Source: Mycolicibacterium parafortuitum (GTDB taxonomy: Bacteria > Actinomycetota > Actinomycetes > Mycobacteriales > Mycobacteriaceae). Taken from it: a DNA stretch of 64,000 bases. How positions within the stretch are numbered: the stretch's first letter is position 1; each line of letters starts with the position of its first letter. Below, piece by piece: positions 25,996-34,581 of the stretch. Made by a program: the position numbers and the translations under genes. The stretch spans positions 5,828,001-5,892,000 of the forward strand of contig NZ_AP022598.1 of NCBI RefSeq assembly GCF_010725485.1, in the 5' to 3' direction. Under the pieces are notes generated by a model that was not told the origin of the DNA, searched no databases, and saw only the letters and a list, made by a program, of their open reading frames with translations.

Positions 25996-28992
25996 CTACT
26001 CGGCGTCCTGGTACTTCGTCACCGCATCGTCGAGGCGTTGCAGCGCCTCGCCGAACTCCGCGAAGTTGCCGCCCTCCTGCGCACTGCGCAAGGCATCGAG
26101 CGCGGAGTTGACGTCCTGCAGCGCAGCGGCTTTCGCTGCCGACAGCTGCGTCGGACCCGACGGCGGCACCGCACCCGGAACCTCCGCCTGCTGCGGCGGC
26201 GGGGCCTGGCCGGGCCTGCCCGGCGGTTGCGCGGTGGGCGGCCGCTGCTGGGACTGACCCGCGGCGGGCGGTTCGGTCGTCGCGGGACCGGTCGCGGTCG
26301 CGTCGGCGCCGGGACCGAACAGATCGGTCAGCGCGTCCCGCACCGTCGGGCCGTAACCGATCTGGTCGTTGTACATCATCGCCACGCGGATCAGACGCGG
26401 GTACGTCGATGCGGCGTCGGTGTTACCCGGTGACGCGTAGATCGGTGCGACATAGAGCAATCCACCATCGCCCAGCGGCAGGGTCAGCAGGTTGCCCCAC
26501 CTGATCCGGTTCTGGCCGTCGCGGCCGATCTGTCCCAGCTCGGTCGAGACCGCGGTGTCGGTGCTGATCGCGTTGAACGCCAGCTTCGGACCGTTGACCT
26601 GACCCGGAATCGTCAACACCGTGAGCCGGCCGTACGTCTCGGGATCGGAGCTGGCACTGATGTAGGCGGCCAGGAAGTCACGCCGGAACCGGTTCATCGC
26701 ACTGGTCAGCTGGAACGACGTCGAACCGTTGTTCTCGGCGAGGTCCTTGGCCACGATGTAGTACGGCGGCTGGTAGCTGCTGGCCGTCGGGTTCGGGTCC
26801 AGCGGCACGTCCCAGAAGTCCGACGTCGAGAAGAACGTCACCGGATCGTCGACGTGATACTTGGCCAGCAGCGCGCGCTGCACCTTGAACAGGTCCTCGG
26901 GGTAGCGCAGATGCTCCTGCAGTTCCGGGGTGATGTCGCTCTTGGGCTTCACGCTGTCGGGGAACACCTTCATCCAGGCCTGCAGCACCGGATCCTGCTC
27001 GTCCTGGGCGTACAGCGTCACGGTGCCGTCGTAGGCATCGACGGTGGCCTTGACCGAGTTGCGGATGTAGGACACCTGCTTGTCGAGCTGCAGACGGTTC
27101 TGCGCCACCTCGTTCGAGTCGGTGGTCGCCGACGACAGCGACATCGAGTACGGGTAGTTGTCCAAGGTGGTGTAGCCGTCGACGATCCAGACGATCCGCT
27201 CGTTGACGATCGCCGGGTAGACCGTGGTGTCCGTGGTCAGCCACGGCGCCACCGCCTCGACACGCTTGGCCGGATCCCGGTTGAACAGGATCTTGCTGTT
27301 CTCACCGATCACGTTGGAGAACAAGAAGTTCCGTTCGGCGTACTTGGCCGCGAAGACGCTGCGGGTCAGCCAGTTGCCGATCGGCACGCCGCCACGGCCC
27401 GTGTAGGTGTAGTTGCGGGTGTCGGTGTTGGTCTCGTAGTCGTACTCGCGGGGCGGGCCGTTCTCGCCGACGATCGCGTAGTCGTCGGCGGTGCTGGCGA
27501 TCACCGGGCCGTAGTAGATGCGGGGCTGCGCCAGCGGAGCGGGCCCGGGTGAAGTCACCTCACCGTTGGCGCCGACGACGCTGGCCAGGAACTCCGGATA
27601 GCCGCCGTTCTGGTTCGGGTCGTTGGCGATCCCGCGCACCGTGTTCGCCGGCGAGGCGATGAACCCGTTGCCGTGGGTGAACACGGAGTGCCGGTTGATC
27701 CAATCGCGCTGGTTGTCGATCAGCCGGTCGGGGTTGAGTTCACGGGCGGCGACGACGTAGTCGCGCAGGTTGCCGTCCTCGTCCCGGTACCGGTCCATGT
27801 TGAGCTGGTCGGGGAAGAAGTAGAAGTTTTTGCCCTGCTGGAACTGGGTGAACGCGGGGCTGACGATGTTCGGGTCGAGCACCCGGATGTTGGACGTCGT
27901 GGCCCGGTCGGCGGCCACCTGCTGCGCCGTCGCGGTCGCGTTGCCCGGGTAGTCGCGGTAGTTCACCACCTCGTCGGTGATGCCGTAGGCCTGCCGGGTC
28001 GCCGTGATGCTGCGGCTGATGTACTCGCTTTCCTTCTGCGCGGCGTTGGGGCGCACGCTGATCTGCTCGACCACCAGCGGCCAGCCCGCGCCGACCACCA
28101 GCGACGACAACAGCAGCAACACCACGCCGATCGCCGGGATCCGCAGGTCGCGCAGGAAGATCGCGGAGAACACCGCGACCGCGCAGATCACCGCGATCGC
28201 CATCAGGATGAGCTTGGCGGGCAGCACCGCGTTGATGTCGGTGTAGCCGGCGCCGGTGAACGGCTTGCCGCTGCGGGTGTGACTGAGCAATTCGTAGCGG
28301 TCGAGCCAGTACGCGACGGCCTTGAGTAGCATCAGGACGCCGACCAGCGTGATCAGCTGGATCCGCGCCGCGCGGCTCAGCGCGCCGTTGCGTCCGGCCA
28401 GCCGGATCCCGCCGAACAGGTAGTGGCCCAACAGGTTCGCGATGAAGCCCAGAAACGCCGCGACGAACAGATACGACAGCACGAGCCGGTAGAACGGCAG
28501 ATCGAAGGCGTAAAAGCCGAGGTCGATCCCGAACTGCGGGTCGGTGACGCCGAAGTCGCCGCCGTGGAGGAACAGCTGCACCTGCTGCCAGTAACTCTGG
28601 GCGACGAACCCGGCGAGCACGCCGACGGCGACGGGCACGCCGATGCCGATCAGCCGCAGCCGGGTCATGACCGCGGTGCGGTACCGCGCGATCGGGTCGT
28701 TGGGCCCCGCCGTCGGGACGAACACCGGCCGGGTGCGGTAGGCCAGCGTCAGCGCCGCGAACACCACCGCGCCGAGCAGGATCGCCACCACGAAGAAGAT
28801 GACCAGCCGGGTCACGATCTGGGTGGTGAACACCGACCGGTATCCCAGCTCGCCGAACCACAGCCAGTCGACATAGGTGTCGATGAACCGCGGTCCGAGC
28901 AGCAGTAACAGCACGGCCACCCCGGCGACTGCGATCAGAAACCGGCTTCGTTGCGTCAGCGTCGGCATTTTCGCCGCGGGGCGCATTCCCAC
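25996..28992 (-). CDS. UPF0182 family large membrane protein
   Basis: UPF0182 protein of 998 residues, orthologue of Rv3193c by context and motif. Seven hydrophobic segments occupy about residues 15-320 ([40 protein letters not shown]), followed by a large extracytoplasmic domain and a proline-rich C-terminal tail of about 70 residues. The GTG start gives the typical [17 protein letters not shown]. The biochemical function is unknown. The downstream neighbour is the SARP regulator, 12 nt away; the PDZ protease gene lies upstream on the same strand. Confidence 0.93.
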   Translation of the reverse strand: MGMRPAAKMPTLTQRSRFLIAVAGVAVLLLLLGPRFIDTYVDWLWFGELGYRSVFTTQIVTRLVIFFVVAILLGAVVFAALTLAYRTRPVFVPTAGPNDPIARYRTAVMTRLRLIGIGVPVAVGVLAGFVAQSYWQQVQLFLHGGDFGVTDPQFGIDLGFYAFDLPFYRLVLSYLFVAAFLGFIANLLGHYLFGGIRLAGRNGALSRAARIQLITLVGVLMLLKAVAYWLDRYELLSHTRSGKPFTGAGYTDINAVLPAKLILMAIAVICAVAVFSAIFLRDLRIPAIGVVLLLLSSLVVGAGWPLVVEQISVRPNAAQKESEYISRSITATRQAYGITDEVVNYRDYPGNATATAQQVAADRATTSNIRVLDPNIVSPAFTQFQQGKNFYFFPDQLNMDRYRDEDGNLRDYVVAARELNPDRLIDNQRDWINRHSVFTHGNGFIASPANTVRGIANDPNQNGGYPEFLASVVGANGEVTSPGPAPLAQPRIYYGPVIASTADDYAIVGENGPPREYDYETNTDTRNYTYTGRGGVPIGNWLTRSVFAAKYAERNFLFSNVIGENSKILFNRDPAKRVEAVAPWLTTDTTVYPAIVNERIVWIVDGYTTLDNYPYSMSLSSATTDSNEVAQNRLQLDKQVSYIRNSVKATVDAYDGTVTLYAQDEQDPVLQAWMKVFPDSVKPKSDITPELQEHLRYPEDLFKVQRALLAKYHVDDPVTFFSTSDFWDVPLDPNPTASSYQPPYYIVAKDLAENNGSTSFQLTSAMNRFRRDFLAAYISASSDPETYGRLTVLTIPGQVNGPKLAFNAISTDTAVSTELGQIGRDGQNRIRWGNLLTLPLGDGGLLYVAPIYASPGNTDAASTYPRLIRVAMMYNDQIGYGPTVRDALTDLFGPGADATATGPATTEPPAAGQSQQRPPTAQPPGRPGQAPPPQQAEVPGAVPPSGPTQLSAAKAAALQDVNSALDALRSAQEGGNFAEFGEALQRLDDAVTKYQDAE

Positions 28993-29080
28993 TCGACTAC
29001 TCCACTCTCGGAAATTCCCAGCAGATGTCCAGGAACGACTACTCCGCCCTAACTTTACGCACCCGCCCTAGCAAGCCCGC

Positions 29081-30103
29081 TCAGCAGCGTGGAGGTTCGC
29101 CACCAGCGGAAAGCGTCCGAAGGCCGTCGACCGCGTGCTCCAGGGTGTCCACCTTCAGCAGTTCGATGCCGTCCACGTCCGCGGTCTTGGCCTCGGCGCA
29201 GTTGTCGGCGGGCACCAGAAACGCCGTCGCGCCTGCTTCCTGGGCGGCCAGGATCTTGTGCGTGATGCCGCCGATGGAGCCGACCTTGCCGTCGCCGGAG
29301 ATGGTGCCGGTGCCCGCGACGAACTTCCCGCCGTTGAGGTCGCCGGTGGTCAGCTTGTCCACCACGGCCAGGCTGAACATCAGACCGGCCGACGGCCCGC
29401 CGATGTTGGCGAGGTTGAACTCGATGGTGAACGGCGCCCACGGGGCGTCGAGCACGTTCACCCCGAGGATGCCCTGGTCGCGGTCCGGGTGCTTGCCGAG
29501 GGTGATCTCGGCCGAACCCATCGGCGCGTTCTTGCGGCGATAGTCGACGACGATGGTGTCGCCGGGCTTGTAGGCCTTGAGCAGCTCCTGGAACTGCTCA
29601 AGGTTGGCCACCGGGGTGTTGTTCACTCCGTCGATGGCGTCGCCGGCCTGCAGCTTGCCCTTCGACGGGCCCTCCTCGTCGATGCTCTCGATGGTGACGG
29701 CCATCGGATACTTCAGGTACTGCAGCGCGGCGTACTCGGCGCTGTCCTCCGATCGCCGGAAGTCCTGCGTGTTCGCCTCGTCGATCTCCTCGCGCGACTT
29801 GTCGGGGGGATACACCAGATCGCGCGGCAGCAACTGGTCGCGACCCGACGCCCAGAAGATCAGCGCCTGCCCGAGGGTCAGCCCGTCGCGCTGGGACACC
29901 GTGGTCATGTTCAGATGCCCGGAGGTCGGGTGAACGTCGGCGCCCTCGATCGCCACGACCTGCTTGCCGTCGACCTCTCCGAGCGTGTCGAAGGTCGGCC
30001 CGGGCCCCAGCGCGACATAGGGCACCGTCACCACCGACGCCAGGATCCCGAAGATCAGGATCGGCACCAGAGCGACGACCAAGGTGGAAATCCGCCTGTT
30101 CAC
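29081..30103 (-). CDS. PDZ domain-containing Lon-like serine protease
   Basis: Membrane-anchored protease of 340 residues (YlbL/Rv3194c type). One N-terminal transmembrane segment (about 7-27) is followed by a PDZ domain (about 132-195) and a Lon S16 protease domain with catalytic Ser238 (NIGGPSAGLMFSLAVVD) and Lys283 (GGITHKILAA). The GTG start was preferred because it puts MNRRIS directly before the anchor; an in-frame ATG 11 codons upstream exists. It is divergent from the Zincin_2 gene and should act outside the membrane on exported proteins. Confidence 0.92.
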   Translation of the reverse strand: MNRRISTLVVALVPILIFGILASVVTVPYVALGPGPTFDTLGEVDGKQVVAIEGADVHPTSGHLNMTTVSQRDGLTLGQALIFWASGRDQLLPRDLVYPPDKSREEIDEANTQDFRRSEDSAEYAALQYLKYPMAVTIESIDEEGPSKGKLQAGDAIDGVNNTPVANLEQFQELLKAYKPGDTIVVDYRRKNAPMGSAEITLGKHPDRDQGILGVNVLDAPWAPFTIEFNLANIGGPSAGLMFSLAVVDKLTTGDLNGGKFVAGTGTISGDGKVGSIGGITHKILAAQEAGATAFLVPADNCAEAKTADVDGIELLKVDTLEHAVDGLRTLSAGGEPPRC

Positions 30104-30191
30104 GCCGCCCACAGTAAAGGTGTGAGCGGAGTTCACTGTCAGCGTGACCCGCGCACGCGCATGTCATCCCCACGGTGAGTACGGTTGAGGC

Positions 30192-31565
30192 ATGGCTGAC
30201 CTGCCTTTCGGCTTCTCTGCCGGGGACGACCCCGACCGCGACAAGCACAAGAAGGACAACCCCGGCCCGGGCTCGGGCGGGGATCCGTTCGGTGCCGGCT
30301 TCCCGGGTGGCGGCGAGTTCGACATGTCGCAGCTCGGGCAGATCTTCTCCAAGCTGGGCGAGATGTTCAGCGGCGCCGGGACCTCGATGGCCGGCGGCCA
30401 GTCGTCGGGACCGGTGAACTACGACCTGGCCCGCCAGCTCGCGTCGAGCTCGATCGGGTTCGTCGCGCCGGTGCCCGAACAGACCGCGACGGCGATCGCC
30501 GATGCGGTGCGGCTGGCCGAGACCTGGCTCGACGGGGTGACCCCGCTGCCGGCCGGCACCGTCCGGACCGCGGCGTGGACGCCGACCGACTGGATCGACA
30601 ACACGATGGCCACCTGGAAGCGGTTGTGCGACCCGGTCGCAGAGCAGATCTCCACGGTGTGGGCGCAGGCGCTGCCCGAGGAGGCCAAGGCCATGGCCGG
30701 CCCGCTGCTGGCGATGATGTCGCAGATGGGCGGCATGGCGTTCGGCTCACAGCTCGGGCAGGCGCTGGGCACGCTGTCCAAGGAGGTGCTCACCTCCACC
30801 GACATCGGGCTTCCGTTGGGGCCCAAGGGTGTCGCGGCGCTGATGCCCGAGGCGGTCGAGTCGCTGTCCGAGGGGCTGGAGCAGCCGCGCAGCGAGGTCC
30901 TCACCTTCCTGGCCGCGCGCGAGGCCGCCCACCACCGACTGTTCAGCCATGTGCCGTGGCTGGCCAGCCAGCTGCTCAACGCCGTCGAGGCGTTCGCCCG
31001 CGGCACCAAGATCGACATGAGCGGCATCGAGGAGTTCGCCCGCGGCTTCAACCCGGCCTCGCTGACCGATCCGTCGGAGATGGAGCAGCTGCTCAACCAG
31101 GGCATCTTCGAGCCCAAGGCCACCCCGGAGCAGACCGCGGCCCTGGAGCGGCTGGAGACGCTGCTCGCGCTGATCGAGGGCTGGGTGCAGACCGTCGTCG
31201 TCGACGCGCTCGGTGACCGCATCCCCGGCACCATGGCGCTGGCCGAGATGCTGCGCAGGCGCCGCGCCACCGGAGGCCCCGCCGAGCAGACCTTCGCGAC
31301 GCTCGTCGGCCTCGAACTGCGCCCCCGCAAGATGCGCGAAGCGGCCGACCTGTGGCGCAAGCTCACCGACGCCGTCGGCGCCGACGCCCGCGACGGGGTG
31401 TGGCAACACCCGGACCTGCTGCCCAGTGCTGCCGACCTCGACGAGCCGGCCGCGTTCATCGACCGGATGATCGGCGGGGACACCAGCGACCTCGACAGCG
31501 CGATCGCCGACCTCGAACGCGAGATCCAGCGCGGCGACACCGGACCGGACGAACCCCGCGCCTGA
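30192..31565 (+). CDS. Zincin_2 (DUF2342) putative zinc metallopeptidase
   Basis: Zincin-like protein family type 2, orthologous in position to Rv3195, 457 residues. A glycine-rich, disordered N-terminus (20-75) precedes a helical domain. The segment REAAHHRLFSHVPWL (Glu244, His247/248, His253) is the candidate zinc site. Proteolytic activity has not been shown for the family as far as I know. It is divergent from the PDZ protease and heads a three-gene plus-strand run with a cyclodehydratase-like protein and an ABC1 kinase, a conserved mycobacterial order. Confidence 0.85.
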   Translation: MADLPFGFSAGDDPDRDKHKKDNPGPGSGGDPFGAGFPGGGEFDMSQLGQIFSKLGEMFSGAGTSMAGGQSSGPVNYDLARQLASSSIGFVAPVPEQTATAIADAVRLAETWLDGVTPLPAGTVRTAAWTPTDWIDNTMATWKRLCDPVAEQISTVWAQALPEEAKAMAGPLLAMMSQMGGMAFGSQLGQALGTLSKEVLTSTDIGLPLGPKGVAALMPEAVESLSEGLEQPRSEVLTFLAAREAAHHRLFSHVPWLASQLLNAVEAFARGTKIDMSGIEEFARGFNPASLTDPSEMEQLLNQGIFEPKATPEQTAALERLETLLALIEGWVQTVVVDALGDRIPGTMALAEMLRRRRATGGPAEQTFATLVGLELRPRKMREAADLWRKLTDAVGADARDGVWQHPDLLPSAADLDEPAAFIDRMIGGDTSDLDSAIADLEREIQRGDTGPDEPRA

Positions 31566-31617
31566 CCCCCTGTGGATAACCCGGCTCGGCGCCGGCACCG
31601 CGTGACAGGGTCTATTC

Positions 31618-32448
31618 ATGACGCGGTACGCGCTCAGCCCCACCACCCCGGTGCTGTCCCGACCTGACGGCACCGTGCAGGTCGGCTGGGATCCGCGGCG
31701 CGCCGTCGTGGTCCGCCCGCCCGACGGGTTGCCCGGCTCGGTGCTGGCCGAACTGCTGCGCTCGCTGCAGGGTGTCGCCACCACCCCACAACTGCGGGCA
31801 CTGGCCGCCACCCACGGCGTCGACGCACCCGTCGTCGACGGGCTGGTCACCCACCTCGTACAGCGCGGCGTGGTCACCGCGGCACCGCGGGCGCATGTGC
31901 GGGCAGCCGTCATCCGGGTGCACGGGGACGGCCCGCTGACCGACCTGCTGATCGCGTCGCTGTGCAACGCGAACGTCCGCGTCAGCCGCACCACCAGAAC
32001 CAACGCGTGCACCGCACGCCCCGACCTGGTGGTCCTGACCGACTATCTGGTCGCCGATCCCCGGCTGGTCCGCGATCTGTGCGACGCGCGGGTTCCGCAC
32101 CTTCCGGTGCGGGTGCGCGACGGCACCGGGTTGGTCGGTCCGTTGGTGGTGCCCGGGGTGACGAGCTGTCTGCGGTGCGCCGACCTCCACCGCAGCGACC
32201 GGGACGCCTCCTGGCCGGCCATCGCGGCGCAACTGTGCCGCACCGTCGGCAGCGCCGACCGGGCCACCGTGCTGGCCACCGCGGCGCTGGCGCTCAAAGA
32301 GATCGACCAGATCGTGCAGACGTTGCGACACGCCGATCCCGGCGCCGCGCCGCCGCCGGCAACGTTGGACACCACCTTGGAATTCGATGTCTCGACCGGG
32401 TCGATCGATGCGCGGCGATGGTCGCGCCACCCCGACTGCGCATGCTGA
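31618..32448 (+). CDS. E1/cyclodehydratase-like zinc protein (Rv3196 type)
   Basis: Protein of 276 residues related to the ThiF/E1-like half of TOMM cyclodehydratases. The N-terminal 90 residues resemble the leader-binding winged-helix region (GTVQVGWDPRRAVVVRPPDG). The middle is a Rossmann-like domain whose nucleotide loop is degenerate (RVHGDGPLTDLL). A C-x2-C (Cys184, Cys187) and a C-terminal C-x-C (Cys274, Cys276) form the expected zinc tetrad. No YcaO partner, precursor peptide or dehydrogenase is near, so it is probably not a RiPP enzyme in the classical sense. The function is unknown. Confidence 0.75.
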   Translation: MTRYALSPTTPVLSRPDGTVQVGWDPRRAVVVRPPDGLPGSVLAELLRSLQGVATTPQLRALAATHGVDAPVVDGLVTHLVQRGVVTAAPRAHVRAAVIRVHGDGPLTDLLIASLCNANVRVSRTTRTNACTARPDLVVLTDYLVADPRLVRDLCDARVPHLPVRVRDGTGLVGPLVVPGVTSCLRCADLHRSDRDASWPAIAAQLCRTVGSADRATVLATAALALKEIDQIVQTLRHADPGAAPPPATLDTTLEFDVSTGSIDARRWSRHPDCAC

Positions 32449-32506
32449 CAGCACCGGTCTCCCACTAGTTGGTTGAAGTCACCGCGGGTCGTGGATGATG
32501 GAGAAC

Positions 32507-33829
32507 GTGAGTGAGATCAAGCGGGGCAGCGTTGCGCGGAACGCCAAGCTGGCGTCGTTACCGGTCGGCATGGCGGGACGCGCCGCACTCGGCTTGGGCA
32601 AACGGCTGACCGGCAAGTCGAAGGACGAGGTCAACGCCGAACTCATGGACAAGGCCGCCCAGCAGCTGTTCACCGTGCTCGGTGAGCTCAAGGGTGGCGC
32701 GATGAAGGTCGGTCAGGCCCTGTCGGTGATGGAGGCCGCGATCCCCGAGCAGTACGGCAAGCCGTACCGCGAGGCGCTGACCAAGCTGCAGCGCGAGGCG
32801 CCGCCGATGCCGGCCAACCGGGTGCACCGGGTGCTCGACCAGCAGCTCGGCACGAAGTGGCGGGACCGCTTCCAGTCCTTCGACGACAAGGCCGTCGCCT
32901 CGGCGAGCATCGGCCAGGTCCACAAGGCCGTGTGGTCCGACGGCCGCGAGGTCGCGGTCAAGATCCAGTACCCCGGCGCCGACGAGGCGCTGCGCGCCGA
33001 CCTGAAAACCATGCAGCGCATGGTCGGCATCCTCAAACAGCTCGCCCCCGGCGCCGACGTGCAGGGCGTGGTCGACGAGCTGATCGAACGCACCGAGATG
33101 GAACTCGACTACCGCCTCGAAGCCGACAACCAGCGCGCCTTCGCCAAGGCGTACGACGGCCATCCGGACTTCGTCGTCCCGCACGTGGTTGCCAGCGCGC
33201 CCAAGGTCGTGATCCAGGAATGGATCGAAGGCGTGCCGCTGTCGCAGATCATCCGGGAAGGCACCCAGGAGCAGCGCGACCTGATGGCCACGCGGATGTT
33301 CGAGTTCTGCGACGACGCCCCCACCCGGTTGGAGATGGTGCACGGCGACGCCCATCCCGGGAACTTCATGCTGCTGCCCGACAACAAGATGGGTGTCATC
33401 GACTTCGGTGCGGTGGCCCCGATGCCCGGCGGCTGGCCGGTGGAGCTCGGCCAGATCCTGCGGTACGCGGTCGACAAGAACTACGACAAGCTGCTGCCCA
33501 CCATGGAGAAGGTCGGATTCATCCAGAAGGGCCAGCAGGTCTCCACCCGCGAGATCGACGAAATGCTCAAGCAGTACGTCGAACCGCTGGAGGTGCCGGT
33601 GTTCCACTACACCCGTAAATGGCTGCAGCGAATGACGACACTGGAACTCGACCGGGCCGCCGGTCAGCTCAAAACCGCTCGGCAGATGGACATTCCGCCG
33701 AAGCTGGTGATCCCGATGCGGGTGATCGCGTCGATCGTCGCGATCTCCTGTCAGCTCGACGCCCACGTCGACACGCGTCGCATCGCGATGGAGAAAGTGC
33801 CGGGATTCGCCGATCCCGACGCGGTGTGA
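32507..33829 (+). CDS. ABC1/UbiB-family atypical kinase (Rv3197 type)
   Basis: ADCK/UbiB-family protein, about 440 residues. The family's KxGQ motif appears as MKVGQALS, the alanine-rich loop as ASASIGQVHKA, the catalytic lysine as EVAVKIQYPGA, and the metal-binding sites as MVHGDAHPGNFM and GVIDFGA. Mycobacteria make menaquinone, and the M. tuberculosis homologue has been linked to macrolide tolerance alongside WhiB7. The start is ambiguous: GTG here (preceded by GGAG) or ATGs 9 and 12 nt upstream. It is convergent with whiB7, 20 nt apart. Confidence 0.9.
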   Translation: MSEIKRGSVARNAKLASLPVGMAGRAALGLGKRLTGKSKDEVNAELMDKAAQQLFTVLGELKGGAMKVGQALSVMEAAIPEQYGKPYREALTKLQREAPPMPANRVHRVLDQQLGTKWRDRFQSFDDKAVASASIGQVHKAVWSDGREVAVKIQYPGADEALRADLKTMQRMVGILKQLAPGADVQGVVDELIERTEMELDYRLEADNQRAFAKAYDGHPDFVVPHVVASAPKVVIQEWIEGVPLSQIIREGTQEQRDLMATRMFEFCDDAPTRLEMVHGDAHPGNFMLLPDNKMGVIDFGAVAPMPGGWPVELGQILRYAVDKNYDKLLPTMEKVGFIQKGQQVSTREIDEMLKQYVEPLEVPVFHYTRKWLQRMTTLELDRAAGQLKTARQMDIPPKLVIPMRVIASIVAISCQLDAHVDTRRIAMEKVPGFADPDAV

Positions 33830-33849
33830 GCGTCGGGACCGGCTGAATC

Positions 33850-34143
33850 TCAAGCGGCGACAGGGTCTTTCGCGTCCTTACGCGGACGGCCCCGCGGCCG
33901 CTTGCGGGCGATGACGATGCCGCGCTCGAGGATCTCGCCACCCCAGACGCCCCACGGTTCCTGGCGTTCCAACGCCGCGTTCAGGCAGGCCCTCCGGATC
34001 GGGCATTCCGCGCACAGCGCCTTGGCGCGTTCGAGGTCACGCGGATCCTCGGCGAACCACAGGTCGGGGTCCTCGACATGGCACGGCACCGCCGGCTCTC
34101 GCATTTCGGATGTCGGCGTCTTCTCGCATGTCGGCGAAGACAT
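33850..34143 (-). CDS. whiB7: WhiB7 redox-sensing transcription factor
   Basis: Iron-sulfur activator of intrinsic antibiotic resistance, 97 residues. The cluster cysteines are Cys21, Cys44, Cys47 and Cys53; the turn GVWGGE (65-70) contacts sigma A; and the C-terminal AT-hook RGRPRKD (84-90) is unique to WhiB7. The ATG is preceded by AGAGGACCGGAC. A 330-nt leader holds an upstream ORF and a Rho-independent terminator, the known attenuation arrangement. It lies just downstream of uvrD2 but has its own promoter. Confidence 0.97.
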   Translation of the reverse strand: MSSPTCEKTPTSEMREPAVPCHVEDPDLWFAEDPRDLERAKALCAECPIRRACLNAALERQEPWGVWGGEILERGIVIARKRPRGRPRKDAKDPVAA

Positions 34144-34234
34144 GTCCGGTCCTCTGCTTTCTGGTCGTTGATTCTCGTCGGTTGTCTTGTCTCTGAACTC
34201 TTTTCGATGGATCTGTGACCAGGACTTCGTTGTC

Positions 34235-34279
34235 GGAAAAACAAGAAGGCCACGGATCCGTGATTGCGGGTCCGTGGCC
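34235..34279 (-). terminator. whiB7 leader attenuator (Rho-independent terminator)
   Basis: A 13-bp stem (GGCCACGGAYCCG with its complement; one G:T pair) closes on a 6-nt loop and is followed on the minus strand by TTCTTGTTTTT. It ends about 90 nt before the whiB7 start, so it should abort transcription unless antiterminated. Confidence 0.9.
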
Positions 34280-34293
34280 TGAAGGTGGCGGGT

Positions 34294-34316
34294 GGGCTAA
34301 TACCTAGGGATAGCCC
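34294..34316 (-). promoter_or_regulatory. Hairpin enclosing the whiB7 uORF stop codon
   Basis: GGGCTA and TAGCCC flank an 11-nt loop that contains the TAG stop of the upstream ORF. A ribosome stalled or terminating there would mask this stem and could alter folding of the attenuator 15 nt downstream. Confidence 0.6.
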
Positions 34317-34474
34317 CTCACGGACGCGGCAATCGCGCCGGCGGCGGCACGACGCTTACGCGGCGCGGCAGCAGCGGCGGGAACGGGATGCGCGGGATGT
34401 ACCTGGACAGAGGCACGGAGGGTCCACGACTTGCCGGCAACGCTGACACCGGTGAACTTCTGATTGCTGTTCAT
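34304..34474 (-). CDS. whiB7 leader uORF (56 codons)
   Basis: Small ORF in the whiB7 leader, 56 residues, beginning MNSNQKFTGVSVAGKSW and ending AASVRGYP. It has the best Shine-Dalgarno in the region (AAAGGAGGGTGCC, 9 nt from the ATG). The tail is rich in Ala, Pro, Arg and Lys, and a Pro codon precedes the stop. Its stop lies inside a hairpin just upstream of the attenuator. As in other mycobacteria, ribosome-targeting drugs that slow uORF translation would be expected to relieve termination. The peptide itself probably has no function. Confidence 0.75.
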   Translation of the reverse strand: MNSNQKFTGVSVAGKSWTLRASVQVHPAHPVPAAAAAPRKRRAAAGAIAASVRGYP

Positions 34475-34519
34475 GTCTGGCACCCTCCTTTCGCACATGG
34501 CACGCGTCTGTGTGCTACG

Positions 34520-34560
34520 AGGCTAAACCGTACCAGCGAAATCGCACAACATATTTTTGA
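34520..34560 (-). promoter_or_regulatory. whiB7 promoter with AT-rich autoregulatory element
   Basis: On the minus strand: AT-rich CAAAAATATG, directly followed by -35 TTGTGC, an 18-nt spacer, and -10 TAGCCT. An A/T tract just upstream of a sigma A -35 is the recognised WhiB7 AT-hook target. The start should fall about 40 nt before the uORF. Confidence 0.7.
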
Positions 34561-34581
34561 CCAGCGCTTTTGGCGGAATTT

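Noticed and set aside
31618..32448. Functional RiPP (TOMM) biosynthesis cluster
   Set aside because: No YcaO partner, precursor peptide, dehydrogenase or exporter nearby, and the nucleotide loop is degenerate.
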